This document shows, piece after piece, positions 16,943 to 24,842 of a stretch of DNA of 39,479 nucleotides. This DNA comes from Bacteroidota bacterium. GTDB taxonomy: Bacteria > Bacteroidota > Bacteroidia > Bacteroidales > VadinHA17. The DNA lies in assembly GCA_030618105.1 (NCBI GenBank), contig JAUXED010000011.1, positions 1 through 39,479 of the forward strand. Reading direction: 5' to 3'. The notes under the pieces are model-generated. The model searched no databases and had not been told where the DNA came from. It saw only the letters and a program-made list of their open reading frames with translations. Every line of letters begins with the position of its first letter. Position 1 is the first letter of the stretch. The translations under genes were made by a program, and so were the position numbers.

Positions 16943-18679
16943 TTATTTTACAACAAAGTTACACTGTCCTTCCAATATTACACCTTCGGCAGTAATCCCA
17001 TGTACTACTACTATATATTCACCCTGATTATCGGATGTATAGAAATCAAACCTGTTTTTTTCACCTCTATCTATTTCAATGTTGGGAATCCAGAACAGGC
17101 AATTTCTGAAATCCGGAATTCTTTCATTGTCAGTGTTTGTGCTATAATCGGGAAATTTTATCTCCTGTTGAGGTTCGAAAGTTTTAAAGTTAAAGAGACG
17201 CGAGTTCCGGGGAATATCTATTCCCGCCATGTCTCCTTCGCGGGATATAATACTAATAATGCCTCCGAAATGTATATAGCCCCTGATATATGTGGCATTG
17301 ATAATGTCAATATGATCGATTGTTTCAGGGGATAGTGACAAAATTGTTTCAACATCAATAACAGGAACATGATCGAGGAGTACAAGCGGTTTATATACAG
17401 CTAAATCGGAATGATCTCCAATTAGCGTAAAGTATCGTTTACCCTTTTTTTTCTTAAGAATCACTTTCGGAATTAATTCAAAAAAGAATTCTTCCAGTGT
17501 TGGGAGTTTAACCCAATCTTTGGTTTTTATTGTAATGAGTGGGCTGCCAAAAAAATCAATGAAAGCAGAGTCTACTTTTTCAACCGCTTCAGTATTTGTA
17601 AGAGGCTGATTGAATATTTTTTCAACCTGCATGTTGAACATAATTTCCCGGATAACCTCTGATTGTTTTGATGATAAGATGAAAGGCTGCTGAGGCAATT
17701 GCATAAAATCTGTTGAAAAGTTATTATCTATTAGAATCTCAACCGGAAGGTCATTGTTGGTTTCAACAGTAATAAACAGATCCTGAATACCTGTATGGGG
17801 AGGTAATGAAAACCGGAACCTGCCGGCCTTGTCAACTGCAGTACCAATATATCCCGGATTGTTTCCTAATACTGCCAGATGAATTCTTGCATATGTTACA
17901 GGAGCCTTTCCTTTATCTGTAACAATCCTGCCAGACAATGATAATTCTTTGGTTTCAGGAAAATAATTAATAAATTCCGGATAATCGGCGTTTTTATCAG
18001 CAGGAAATCTTATCCTGTACATGTTTGTGTCAAGAGTACCTGTTTTAACAACTGAAAGGCAATATCCATCGGGTGAGAGTGCATTCCTCTCAGGTAAAGA
18101 TATGCTTATGGTAACCCTTTCACGTTTTGCATATATTTTCTTATCGGTATTACACCGGATGGCATTTCTTTGGATTTCAGAATAATCCTGTAAAGAATAT
18201 GCATTTGTGACAGTCAGATCATTTCCGGTTTGTAGTTCATTTTTATTTGGGTTGATAATTGTAATATGGCTATGAAAATAATTTGTTGGAGGGAAATTAC
18301 GCATCCACTTTGTATAAGCTCTGAGGTAATAAAGCCCTGTTGGAGTAGCTTCAGGTATTTCGATATATCCCCATGTTCCATATTTGTTTAATAAGTATTT
18401 GCCTTGTGCGATAGGGGTATTTGTCTGGCTGATAATTTCGACATAAAGTATTTCGCTCCAGCTTGTTGTTCTTAAAAAGGGATAACTTAGGTTAAAAGCC
18501 CTGAAAAACACCTTTTCGTTCACGGCATAAATATTCCGGTCGGTAAACAATTGGAATTTTTCCTTAAAAACAGGTGATTTCAAAAGGACCGGATCATTGA
18601 TCAATGACTGGGCATTCGTCCTCACCTGTGCCTGGGAGATTATAAAAACAGCAATAATATATAGAATTATTTTTCTCAC
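16943..18679 (-). CDS. Secreted MG2-domain protein with regulatory and TonB-plug-like domains
   Basis: This 578-residue protein has an N-terminal signal peptide (MRKIILYIIAVFIISQAQ). The region from about 35 to 150 (LFTDRNIYAVNEKVFFRAF, TPTGLYYLRAYTKWM) resembles the MG2 domain of alpha-2-macroglobulins. A carboxypeptidase-type regulatory domain lies near 258-330 (LSGRIVTDKGKAPVTYARIHL). A TonB-plug-like segment lies near 435-495 (PLVLLDHVPVIDVETILSLS, IDHIDIINATYIRGYIHFGGIISI). There is no beta-barrel, so it is not a receptor itself. Such proteins occur beside TonB receptors and DUF4249 lipoproteins in Bacteroidota. It is the last gene of the four-gene operon, 14 bp after the DUF4249 gene. 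The role is unknown; periplasmic or surface binding is my guess. Confidence 0.7.
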   Translation of the reverse strand: MRKIILYIIAVFIISQAQVRTNAQSLINDPVLLKSPVFKEKFQLFTDRNIYAVNEKVFFRAFNLSYPFLRTTSWSEILYVEIISQTNTPIAQGKYLLNKYGTWGYIEIPEATPTGLYYLRAYTKWMRNFPPTNYFHSHITIINPNKNELQTGNDLTVTNAYSLQDYSEIQRNAIRCNTDKKIYAKRERVTISISLPERNALSPDGYCLSVVKTGTLDTNMYRIRFPADKNADYPEFINYFPETKELSLSGRIVTDKGKAPVTYARIHLAVLGNNPGYIGTAVDKAGRFRFSLPPHTGIQDLFITVETNNDLPVEILIDNNFSTDFMQLPQQPFILSSKQSEVIREIMFNMQVEKIFNQPLTNTEAVEKVDSAFIDFFGSPLITIKTKDWVKLPTLEEFFFELIPKVILKKKKGKRYFTLIGDHSDLAVYKPLVLLDHVPVIDVETILSLSPETIDHIDIINATYIRGYIHFGGIISIISREGDMAGIDIPRNSRLFNFKTFEPQQEIKFPDYSTNTDNERIPDFRNCLFWIPNIEIDRGEKNRFDFYTSDNQGEYIVVVHGITAEGVILEGQCNFVVK

Positions 18680-18693
18680 GTTCTATTCTTTGT

Positions 18694-19863
18694 TTATTCC
18701 CAGAAATCAGGTTTCTCAGTTACTCCACCGCCATTGGTGCAATCGAAGCAGGTACCAAAACCTACTCCATAAGGCGGCCCTGTTCCCATTGCTGACTGTG
18801 ATATCATATAAACCGGGAATATTGTATACATGCGCAGTTGCCTTTCATACTCAATACCTCTGAGATAGCAAATTGCATCGTAGATTCTAAAATTAAATGA
18901 TTCAGAGACAAAAATGCGTTTTTCGGGTACAGAAGAAACATCAAAAAAACCTAACACCACTTCTTCAGGATCATTTATATTGGAAATATTTCCTTGAATT
19001 TGTACAGGCTGGGTTTCATATAATCCGCCTCTTTCCTGGCTCTGCTTTTGTACCTGAAACCAATAATCATATGCCGTATTGCTCAACGAATATTGCTTTA
19101 CAAGAAGGCTGTATTTTATTTTCAACCTGTTGCTCTGGTTAGAGACATAATTTAATGGAAATTTATTGATAGTATTACTGGTTGAATACCGGGTTGTGAA
19201 AGTATATATTTTACGAATTGGTTCTGTCCTCCAGCAGCGGAAAAGAAAAAAAGGATCATCAATTTCATGTATGGTACCATCATAATAATATTGAATCCTA
19301 TACGCTGCTTCATACTCCCATGTTTCTTCAAGTTCCCAACGGTAATTCCTGGCAAAATCACCGGGTACGTTAAGATCAAGATAGAACTGAATGCCATTCA
19401 AGGGCTTGTCAGGGTCATCAGTTTCCCTGGTCTCTATCTCGTAATAAATGTTATCGATAGGGGGGCTGGAAGATAACAGTTCATTAAAATCCGACTCATA
19501 TATATTCCCATCAGTAGTTATAACTTTTACTTTATATTGAGTGCCAATATTTAAGAAATCTTTGGGTATCCACTGCATATACAGTCCGGAGTCACTTTCA
19601 TAGAATTCGAAAATATTCCCGTAGTTATCAACAACTTCAACCTGACAGTCCGGCTCGGGAATTTTATGAGGATCATAATACGGTGCAGTACGTGAAATAT
19701 GAATATAATGATAACCTTCCTGATCGGTAATTTGTCCTTCTATTACAAGTGATTCCTCACTTTCATCAATCTGTGGTGTAAACGGTTCAATACACCCTGC
19801 TAACGTGATGAAAATGAATATAGGTATAATTATGTTCTTACTACTCACTGGCATAATTTCCAA
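18694..19863 (-). CDS. DUF4249-family surface lipoprotein
   Basis: This protein has a lipoprotein signal with lipobox LAGC (C24 counting from the first Met, C21 from the second). The mature start IEPFTPQIDESEESLVIEGQITDQEGYHYIHISRTAPYYD is typical of DUF4249. The family is found next to TonB-dependent receptors in Bacteroidota and is thought to play a SusD-like partner role, though its ligand is unknown. Two starts are possible, 19863 and 19854; either overlaps the end of the receptor gene (by 23 or 14 bases), so the two are translationally coupled. At about 389 aa it has normal length. Confidence 0.85.
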   Translation of the reverse strand: MEIMPVSSKNIIIPIFIFITLAGCIEPFTPQIDESEESLVIEGQITDQEGYHYIHISRTAPYYDPHKIPEPDCQVEVVDNYGNIFEFYESDSGLYMQWIPKDFLNIGTQYKVKVITTDGNIYESDFNELLSSSPPIDNIYYEIETRETDDPDKPLNGIQFYLDLNVPGDFARNYRWELEETWEYEAAYRIQYYYDGTIHEIDDPFFLFRCWRTEPIRKIYTFTTRYSTSNTINKFPLNYVSNQSNRLKIKYSLLVKQYSLSNTAYDYWFQVQKQSQERGGLYETQPVQIQGNISNINDPEEVVLGFFDVSSVPEKRIFVSESFNFRIYDAICYLRGIEYERQLRMYTIFPVYMISQSAMGTGPPYGVGFGTCFDCTNGGGVTEKPDFWE

Positions 19864-22621
19864 ATTTAAAATTCCACGAAAGAGTAACTATCTGGGTTCC
19901 GAAAATAGACATCTTATACCCGTTAGTTTTTGCCCCTTCTGATTTGAAGTAAACCGAATATGCATTTTTCCTTCCGGTAAGATTATAAATGTTTAACATC
20001 CAGAAGCTGTGGATCTTTTTCCTTGATTTGAGGTTTCCTTCCAGGTTAAAAGAAAGATCTATCCTGAAATAGTCAGGTATACGGTATTTATTTCGTGAAG
20101 AATAATTTAAGATTTCCTGTCCGTTAATATAATAAACCGATACGGGATAAGTAACAGGTCTGCCCGTGTTATATATCATATTAGATGAAAAACTTAACCT
20201 GCGGTTTATTCTGTAATTTACAATCAGATTTACCGCGTGCGGCTTAGAATAATTTGCCGGATAGCTGTTTCCATTGTTAATTTTCTCCCAGGAATTAATT
20301 CCATTGACAAGCACATTAGATCTGGAATAACAATATGAAAACCAGCCGTTTAATTTACCTGCTTTTTTCTCTACCATCAGTTCAACTCCATATGCAGTTT
20401 GGGTTCCCTGTAAAACATCGCCTTCAATGCGCGGGCTATAAATAAAGTCAGCGCCATCTTTATATTCCACAACATTTTTAGTTCGTTTGTAATAAGTTTC
20501 TATTGATGTTCTGAGACCTTTTTGGGAAAAATCTTTATAATAACCGGCTGATACCTGATCGCAATAAGGAGGATTAATATGGTAATCACATAATTTCCAT
20601 TGATCAACAGGTGAGATGGCAATGGTATTGCTAAGCATGAAAAGATATTGTTTGTTACGGTTATAGGAAACCTTTAGGGAACTGCTGGTGCCGGTACTCA
20701 GGTTTAAAGCAGCCCTGAGTTCCGGACCGGAATATGTTTTTATTATTTCTCCGGCGGAAAATACAATAGTATCTCTTATATTCCGACTATTTTTAGGCGC
20801 CTCCTGATTATATTCATAGACTTTCCCAGGCCCCAGAAAACCGTAAAAACTATACCGGATTCCTCCATAGAAAGTGAGTCGTTCTGAGATTTTGAGTTTA
20901 TCACTAAAATAAACCACACCTTCAATTCCATTTTCATTACCCAGGTGAACCGGGAGCCTGTTTGATCCCGGTCCGAAAGGTAAAACATTGCCCCGCTCGA
21001 GGTCATAATAAATTAAACTTCCGCCAAAAGAGATTATATGTTTTTGATCAGGAATCCAATGTAGATCAGATTTCAGTTCATAATGACCAATTTTGTATTC
21101 ATGCTGGTATGCTGAAAAAGAATATTCCTTGTTTATCGTGTTGAATGAATAATTTCCGAAAACAGCAGAAAAGTCAGATGAAAGTGAGGATGAAATTCGA
21201 TGCCGCCAGATTAATGATCCCCCCGAGTTGGAATAATCGTAATTATTGAGATTAGCCAGGTCAAAACGGTCAGAAGAAAAATACCCGAATATTTTGAACA
21301 GGTTATTTTCATTTGGTTCGATATTGATATTGGCTGAGAGATCGTAAAAAGAAGCCTGGCTGTTTCTTAAATTGGAATTTTGAAGTCTTGATAACAACCA
21401 ATCGGAATAGGTTGACCGTGCACTTACAACAAAAGAGGTATGTTCTTTAATTAATGGTCCTTCCAATGCAATATGGCCTGTAATCGGGCTGATCCCTCCA
21501 CGGCCGGTAAACTTGTTTTTATTTCCCTGCCTGGTGGAAATATCGAAGAACGAGGCTAATCTTCCGCCATATTCAACAGGAATGTTGCTTTTATACAGAC
21601 TGAAATCTTTAACAATATCAGGACTGAATGAGGAAAAGAACCCGAACAGGTGAGAGGTATTATAAACCGGAATTTTGTTGATATAAAACATATTCTGATC
21701 GGCAGGACTCCCGCGTACATTGAATCCTGCCGAACCTTCACCTACACTTTGAATCCCGGGCAACATCTGTGCTACTTTTAACAAGTCTTTTTCACCCAAC
21801 ACAAGTGGTATTTCTTTAATTGATTTAATATTCAAACTTTCAAACCCCATTTGCATGCCGCGTACATTATGAAACCGGTCAGCCTTAATAACCACTTCAT
21901 TTATCGGGATCATAGTTTTTTCCATACTAATATTCAACTGTCCGTCAGAATGAACCTCCAAAAAATAACCTGCCTCTTTCATTCCCAAACAATTAAATAC
22001 TGCACTATATTTGCCTGGTTTCAGAACCAGGCTAAAATGTCCGTCAATATCAGTCGCAGAGCCTGTTTTTAATTCTTCAATGTAAATAGTTGCACCAATT
22101 AAAGCCTCACCGTTTTCTTTGTTCCGGATTTTCCCGTTAATTATTGCTTGATTACGAGATATGTTTTTATCATCAATACCAATAATAATAGTCTCGACTA
22201 TCCTTGCTTTTTGTCCTTTAAAATATTTTTGACGGACATCGATAGTTCCATAATCACCACGAGAATTATTGTCTCCATCGTGTTGTTCATAGTCGGGAAC
22301 CTCAGGCAGAATTGTAACAAGGTTCACCGGAGTTAAAAAAACATTTCTATTATTATCTATATAAAAGTTCAATTCGGTTCCTGCAAGATTACTTTGCAAT
22401 ACACCGGTAAGGGATAAATGATCACCCTTTGCTGTAATAGTAATTCCGGAAATCCATTCCTGCCGGTAAAAGAAATGCACATCTTTTTTTCTTTCCACAT
22501 CGCGAATAAACCGGTCAAAAGGAATATCCTGATACTCCCCTGAAAAAATGATGTCATTGCCCAAAGCCTGATGGGAAAAGTAAAAGGAGAAAAACAAAAA
22601 TACTAATGTAATCCTATACAT
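19841..22621 (-). CDS. TonB-dependent outer-membrane receptor with STN and regulatory domains
   Basis: This 926-residue receptor has, in order, a signal peptide (to about residue 21) and an STN domain (about 25-95: FSGEYQDIPFDRFIRDVERKK). A carboxypeptidase-regulatory-like domain follows (about 163-250: INGKIRNKENGEALIGATIY), then a plug (about 265-370: GSAGFNVRGSPADQNMFYIN) and a barrel ending in VTLSWNFKFGNYASE. The STN domain suggests signalling to an anti-sigma factor, but no FecR/FecI pair lies in the window. Its start shares a base with the stop of the upstream gene and its end overlaps the DUF4249 gene. The substrate is unknown. Confidence 0.92.
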   Translation of the reverse strand: MYRITLVFLFFSFYFSHQALGNDIIFSGEYQDIPFDRFIRDVERKKDVHFFYRQEWISGITITAKGDHLSLTGVLQSNLAGTELNFYIDNNRNVFLTPVNLVTILPEVPDYEQHDGDNNSRGDYGTIDVRQKYFKGQKARIVETIIIGIDDKNISRNQAIINGKIRNKENGEALIGATIYIEELKTGSATDIDGHFSLVLKPGKYSAVFNCLGMKEAGYFLEVHSDGQLNISMEKTMIPINEVVIKADRFHNVRGMQMGFESLNIKSIKEIPLVLGEKDLLKVAQMLPGIQSVGEGSAGFNVRGSPADQNMFYINKIPVYNTSHLFGFFSSFSPDIVKDFSLYKSNIPVEYGGRLASFFDISTRQGNKNKFTGRGGISPITGHIALEGPLIKEHTSFVVSARSTYSDWLLSRLQNSNLRNSQASFYDLSANINIEPNENNLFKIFGYFSSDRFDLANLNNYDYSNSGGSLIWRHRISSSLSSDFSAVFGNYSFNTINKEYSFSAYQHEYKIGHYELKSDLHWIPDQKHIISFGGSLIYYDLERGNVLPFGPGSNRLPVHLGNENGIEGVVYFSDKLKISERLTFYGGIRYSFYGFLGPGKVYEYNQEAPKNSRNIRDTIVFSAGEIIKTYSGPELRAALNLSTGTSSSLKVSYNRNKQYLFMLSNTIAISPVDQWKLCDYHINPPYCDQVSAGYYKDFSQKGLRTSIETYYKRTKNVVEYKDGADFIYSPRIEGDVLQGTQTAYGVELMVEKKAGKLNGWFSYCYSRSNVLVNGINSWEKINNGNSYPANYSKPHAVNLIVNYRINRRLSFSSNMIYNTGRPVTYPVSVYYINGQEILNYSSRNKYRIPDYFRIDLSFNLEGNLKSRKKIHSFWMLNIYNLTGRKNAYSVYFKSEGAKTNGYKMSIFGTQIVTLSWNFKFGNYASE

Positions 22622-23346
22622 TACTTATTTTCAGTTAATTGATTGCAAAATTCAAGTAAACGCTTCATATTGCCATCAGACTCATTTTTCAGCCTGATTT
22701 TATTATTTCTGATAAATTGTTTTATTTCTTTTTTGTGTTGTACAGGAAACAGTCTCCGGAATTGTTTTTTACTCTTAAAACGATACGGTTTGCCGTTCAT
22801 TACTATATAAGAAACCTTTTTCTGAGGGCTAAAATTGTACAAACTCGAAGTTGAGTAATTCAGTTCTTTTTCCCAGTAGTACAGACAATATATTTTACCT
22901 GATGTTACAACCTGATAGAACCTTGTACCGGTTTCGGGAAAGGAATATTTGCGAAAAAGTTTGCCATCTATTTTAAATTCATGGATAAATTCATTTTTTA
23001 AGAGGATTTGATTTGTGCCACCAGCAAAAGGGCTGTATTGTAAAATCATATTCTGATTATATAAATCATACTTAAGATATACATCCTGATATTCCCTGTC
23101 GGCTATAACCAGGGATCCTGCATAGAATTGGTTTTCTCTGAAAAATGGATGTCCATCTACATTTGAATACAAATAGAAATATTTAATGCCATTTATTAGG
23201 TTGTAATCAGGTCCGTATGATAGATCAAAATATTTTTTCCAACTGTATATAGTTGAATCAGAAACGGTTTGCACCTGAGCGGTAGCAGCACCCGAATAGA
23301 AACAGGCAAACAGTATGAGGCAATATTTTAAGCAACGAATTATCAA
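22621..23346 (-). CDS. Secreted protein of unknown function, first gene of the TonB/DUF4249 operon
   Basis: This 241-residue protein has a signal peptide (MIIRCLKYCLILFACFYSGAATA, cleaved before QVQ). The mature part is rich in aromatic residues and beta-strand-like patterns (KYFYLYSNVDGHPFFRENQFYAG, VYLKYDLYNQNMILQYSP) and ends in a basic segment (KKEIKQFIRNNKIRLKNES). I do not recognise a named family. The coupled arrangement (TAATG-type overlap with the receptor) implies that it works with the receptor at the cell envelope. No promoter of the usual Bacteroidota type was found upstream on this strand. Confidence 0.75.
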   Translation of the reverse strand: MIIRCLKYCLILFACFYSGAATAQVQTVSDSTIYSWKKYFDLSYGPDYNLINGIKYFYLYSNVDGHPFFRENQFYAGSLVIADREYQDVYLKYDLYNQNMILQYSPFAGGTNQILLKNEFIHEFKIDGKLFRKYSFPETGTRFYQVVTSGKIYCLYYWEKELNYSTSSLYNFSPQKKVSYIVMNGKPYRFKSKKQFRRLFPVQHKKEIKQFIRNNKIRLKNESDGNMKRLLEFCNQLTENK

Positions 23347-23419
23347 ACCGGTATGAATTATAAGGATTCAGAATAGAGTGTACTAATTTAGTAATTAATG
23401 ATGATTTTTTATTCATATA

Positions 23420-23560
23420 AATAACTGTTTTATCATTCAAAACTGGTAGCGGATGACACAATTCGTAACTTAGATAACCCGAATATCCAATTTCGTGCAT
23501 TGCACGAACGAAAAATGTATTTGTAACAAAAAGGACAATTGTCTTTATTAATTTGCTCAT
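23420..23560 (-). pseudogene. Remnant of a sugar-phosphate isomerase/epimerase C-terminus
   Basis: In the frame read from 23560, the segment FVRAMHEIGYSGYLSYELCHPLPV closely resembles the C-terminal block of TIM-barrel sugar phosphate isomerase/epimerases (EIGYDGYLSYELCHP as I recall it). What follows (NDKTVIYMNKKSSLITKLVHSI) is a degraded version of their last helix. No upstream part of such an enzyme is present, so this is a relic inside the 253-bp gap between two operons and not a working gene. The assignment rests on about 24 residues. Confidence 0.45.
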
Positions 23561-23599
23561 TCATCATTGTCAGTTTAATTTCAAATTAAAATTTAACAA

Positions 23600-24481
23600 T
23601 TAAATATCTTTGCAAAAACGGAATCCCATTCCTAATCCACTTCCTGCCGGATAACCATTCTTAAGCCGATATGTAACTCTGCAGTATTCGGGGTAATAAC
23701 TCCAGCTGCCACCACGGCCGACACGATATGTGCCTTTTAGCGGACCGGCAGGATTGACCAGGGGACTTTCTTCATAATATGTTGAGTTGTACCAATCATT
23801 ACACCATTCCCATACATTTCCACTCATATCGCATATATCCAGTTCATTTGGTTTCTTTGTACCAACTTCATGAGTAGATACTTCAAGAAATATGTTTTCA
23901 AAATTAAATGAGTTGTTCAAGTACCACCCGACTTTATCAAGTGTATCACTACCACTATAAATATATCCTTTACTTTGATTTCCTCCTCTGGATGCAAATT
24001 CCCATTCTGCTTCAGTGGGTAGTCTCCCTCCGTAAAAATTGCAAAATGCTTTAGCACCGAACCATGATACTTCAATTACCGGATAATTCTCTTTACTTTC
24101 TTTTGGTATATATTTTCCATTTACATACTGAATCTGGCAATCATAATCATTAATATCCAGGTAAAGTACTTCTTTATGAGTTCCATCAGGCAATGCGTTC
24201 ACTTCATTCATAAACTGTGCAAACTGTTTGTTGGTAATCTCGTATTTACTGATATAAAAGCTAACTAAAAAAACTGTATGTAAGGGCTTTTCATCATTAT
24301 AACAAATGTAATTATCTGTGGCACATCCCATTGAAAATGTACCTCCTTGCACCAATATCATTTCAATGTCAATATAATGTTCGGGTTTATTGTTCTCCTC
24401 AATATCTTCTTCCCGGGGAGAAGTAGAGTCTTTCTCACATGAAATAAATATTATAAATAATATTAAAAGATATCTGGGCAT
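23600..24481 (-). CDS. Formylglycine-generating-enzyme-like (SUMF1 fold) lipoprotein
   Basis: This 293-residue lipoprotein has lipobox FISC (C15). The FGE/SUMF1 fold is shown by MILVQGGTFSMGCATDN, ISKYEITNKQFAQFMNEV, NYPVIEVSWFGAKAFCNFYGGRLPTEAEWEFASRGG, DMSGNVWEWCNDWY and the end block RVGRGGSWSYYPEYCRVTYRLKNG with GLGMGFRFCKDI. True sulfatase-activating FGE uses a cysteine pair and works on sulfatases. No sulfatase lies in the window, and many Bacteroidota lipoproteins of this fold have other, unknown roles. It stands alone, with 253 bp to the gene downstream. I am sure of the fold, not of the activity. Confidence 0.85.
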   Translation of the reverse strand: MPRYLLILFIIFISCEKDSTSPREEDIEENNKPEHYIDIEMILVQGGTFSMGCATDNYICYNDEKPLHTVFLVSFYISKYEITNKQFAQFMNEVNALPDGTHKEVLYLDINDYDCQIQYVNGKYIPKESKENYPVIEVSWFGAKAFCNFYGGRLPTEAEWEFASRGGNQSKGYIYSGSDTLDKVGWYLNNSFNFENIFLEVSTHEVGTKKPNELDICDMSGNVWEWCNDWYNSTYYEESPLVNPAGPLKGTYRVGRGGSWSYYPEYCRVTYRLKNGYPAGSGLGMGFRFCKDI

Positions 24482-24664
24482 TTGTTTTATAAAAAGAAGG
24501 TATTTTAAGTCATCAGATAGTAAAATTAGTTATTTTTAATAAATTAATGAAAGTTCATTAGAATGTTAATTATCACTATAAATCAGTCTTTAAAATTATG
24601 TATCTTCAGTTTTTGGATTTTATCCATAAGCCTGTCTTGGTATCCGGATTTTTTCACATGGAAG

Positions 24665-24742
24665 TTCACGAGCGGGTTTACGCAATGGGTTCTTGTGGGA
24701 GCGAGTAACAACCGAACTGCCGATAGGCAGTGAGCTCGCGAA
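24665..24742. repeat. GC-rich palindromic island (REP-like)
   Basis: In an otherwise AT-rich 361-bp gap, a GC-rich block begins TTCACGAGC (24665-24673) and ends GCTCGCGAA (24734-24742), which are inverted repeats with one mismatch. Inside lies a compact hairpin, CTGCC (24717-24721) with GGCAG (24726-24730) and loop GATA. No reading frame or known RNA fits. The rest of the gap holds only the promoter described next. Confidence 0.55.
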
Positions 24743-24785
24743 TACCTTTGAAAATAAATTTATTTATGAGCAAATACCACAGAAC

Positions 24786-24817
24786 TTGTAAAAAGGTAGA
24801 AAATATAAGTACCCTTG
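24786..24817 (+). promoter_or_regulatory. Candidate promoter of the isomerase gene
   Basis: TTG at 24786-24788, a 21-bp gap, then TACCCTTG at 24810-24817, one mismatch from TAnnTTTG. The start codon lies 25 bp downstream. Confidence 0.45.
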
Positions 24818-24842
24818 TCACTAACATAAAAGATTTAAACGT

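Noticed and set aside
16943-18679. The MG2/plug protein as a full TonB receptor
   Set aside because: It has a plug-like segment, but at 578 aa it has no beta-barrel and no C-terminal aromatic strand.
23493-23509. Perfect palindrome TTCGTGCA-T-TGCACGAA as an operator
   Set aside because: It falls inside the VRAMHE codons of the isomerase relic, so it is best explained as coding sequence left over; there is no promoter beside it.
23574-23590. Palindrome TTTAATTT-C-AAATTAAA downstream of the FGE-like gene as a terminator
   Set aside because: It is almost entirely A/T with no GC stem, so it would be a weak hairpin and could occur by chance in this AT-rich gap.
23600-24481. A sulfatase-maturation system
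   Set aside because: The FGE-like lipoprotein has the fold, but no sulfatase gene lies in the window and the fold is shared by many proteins with other roles.
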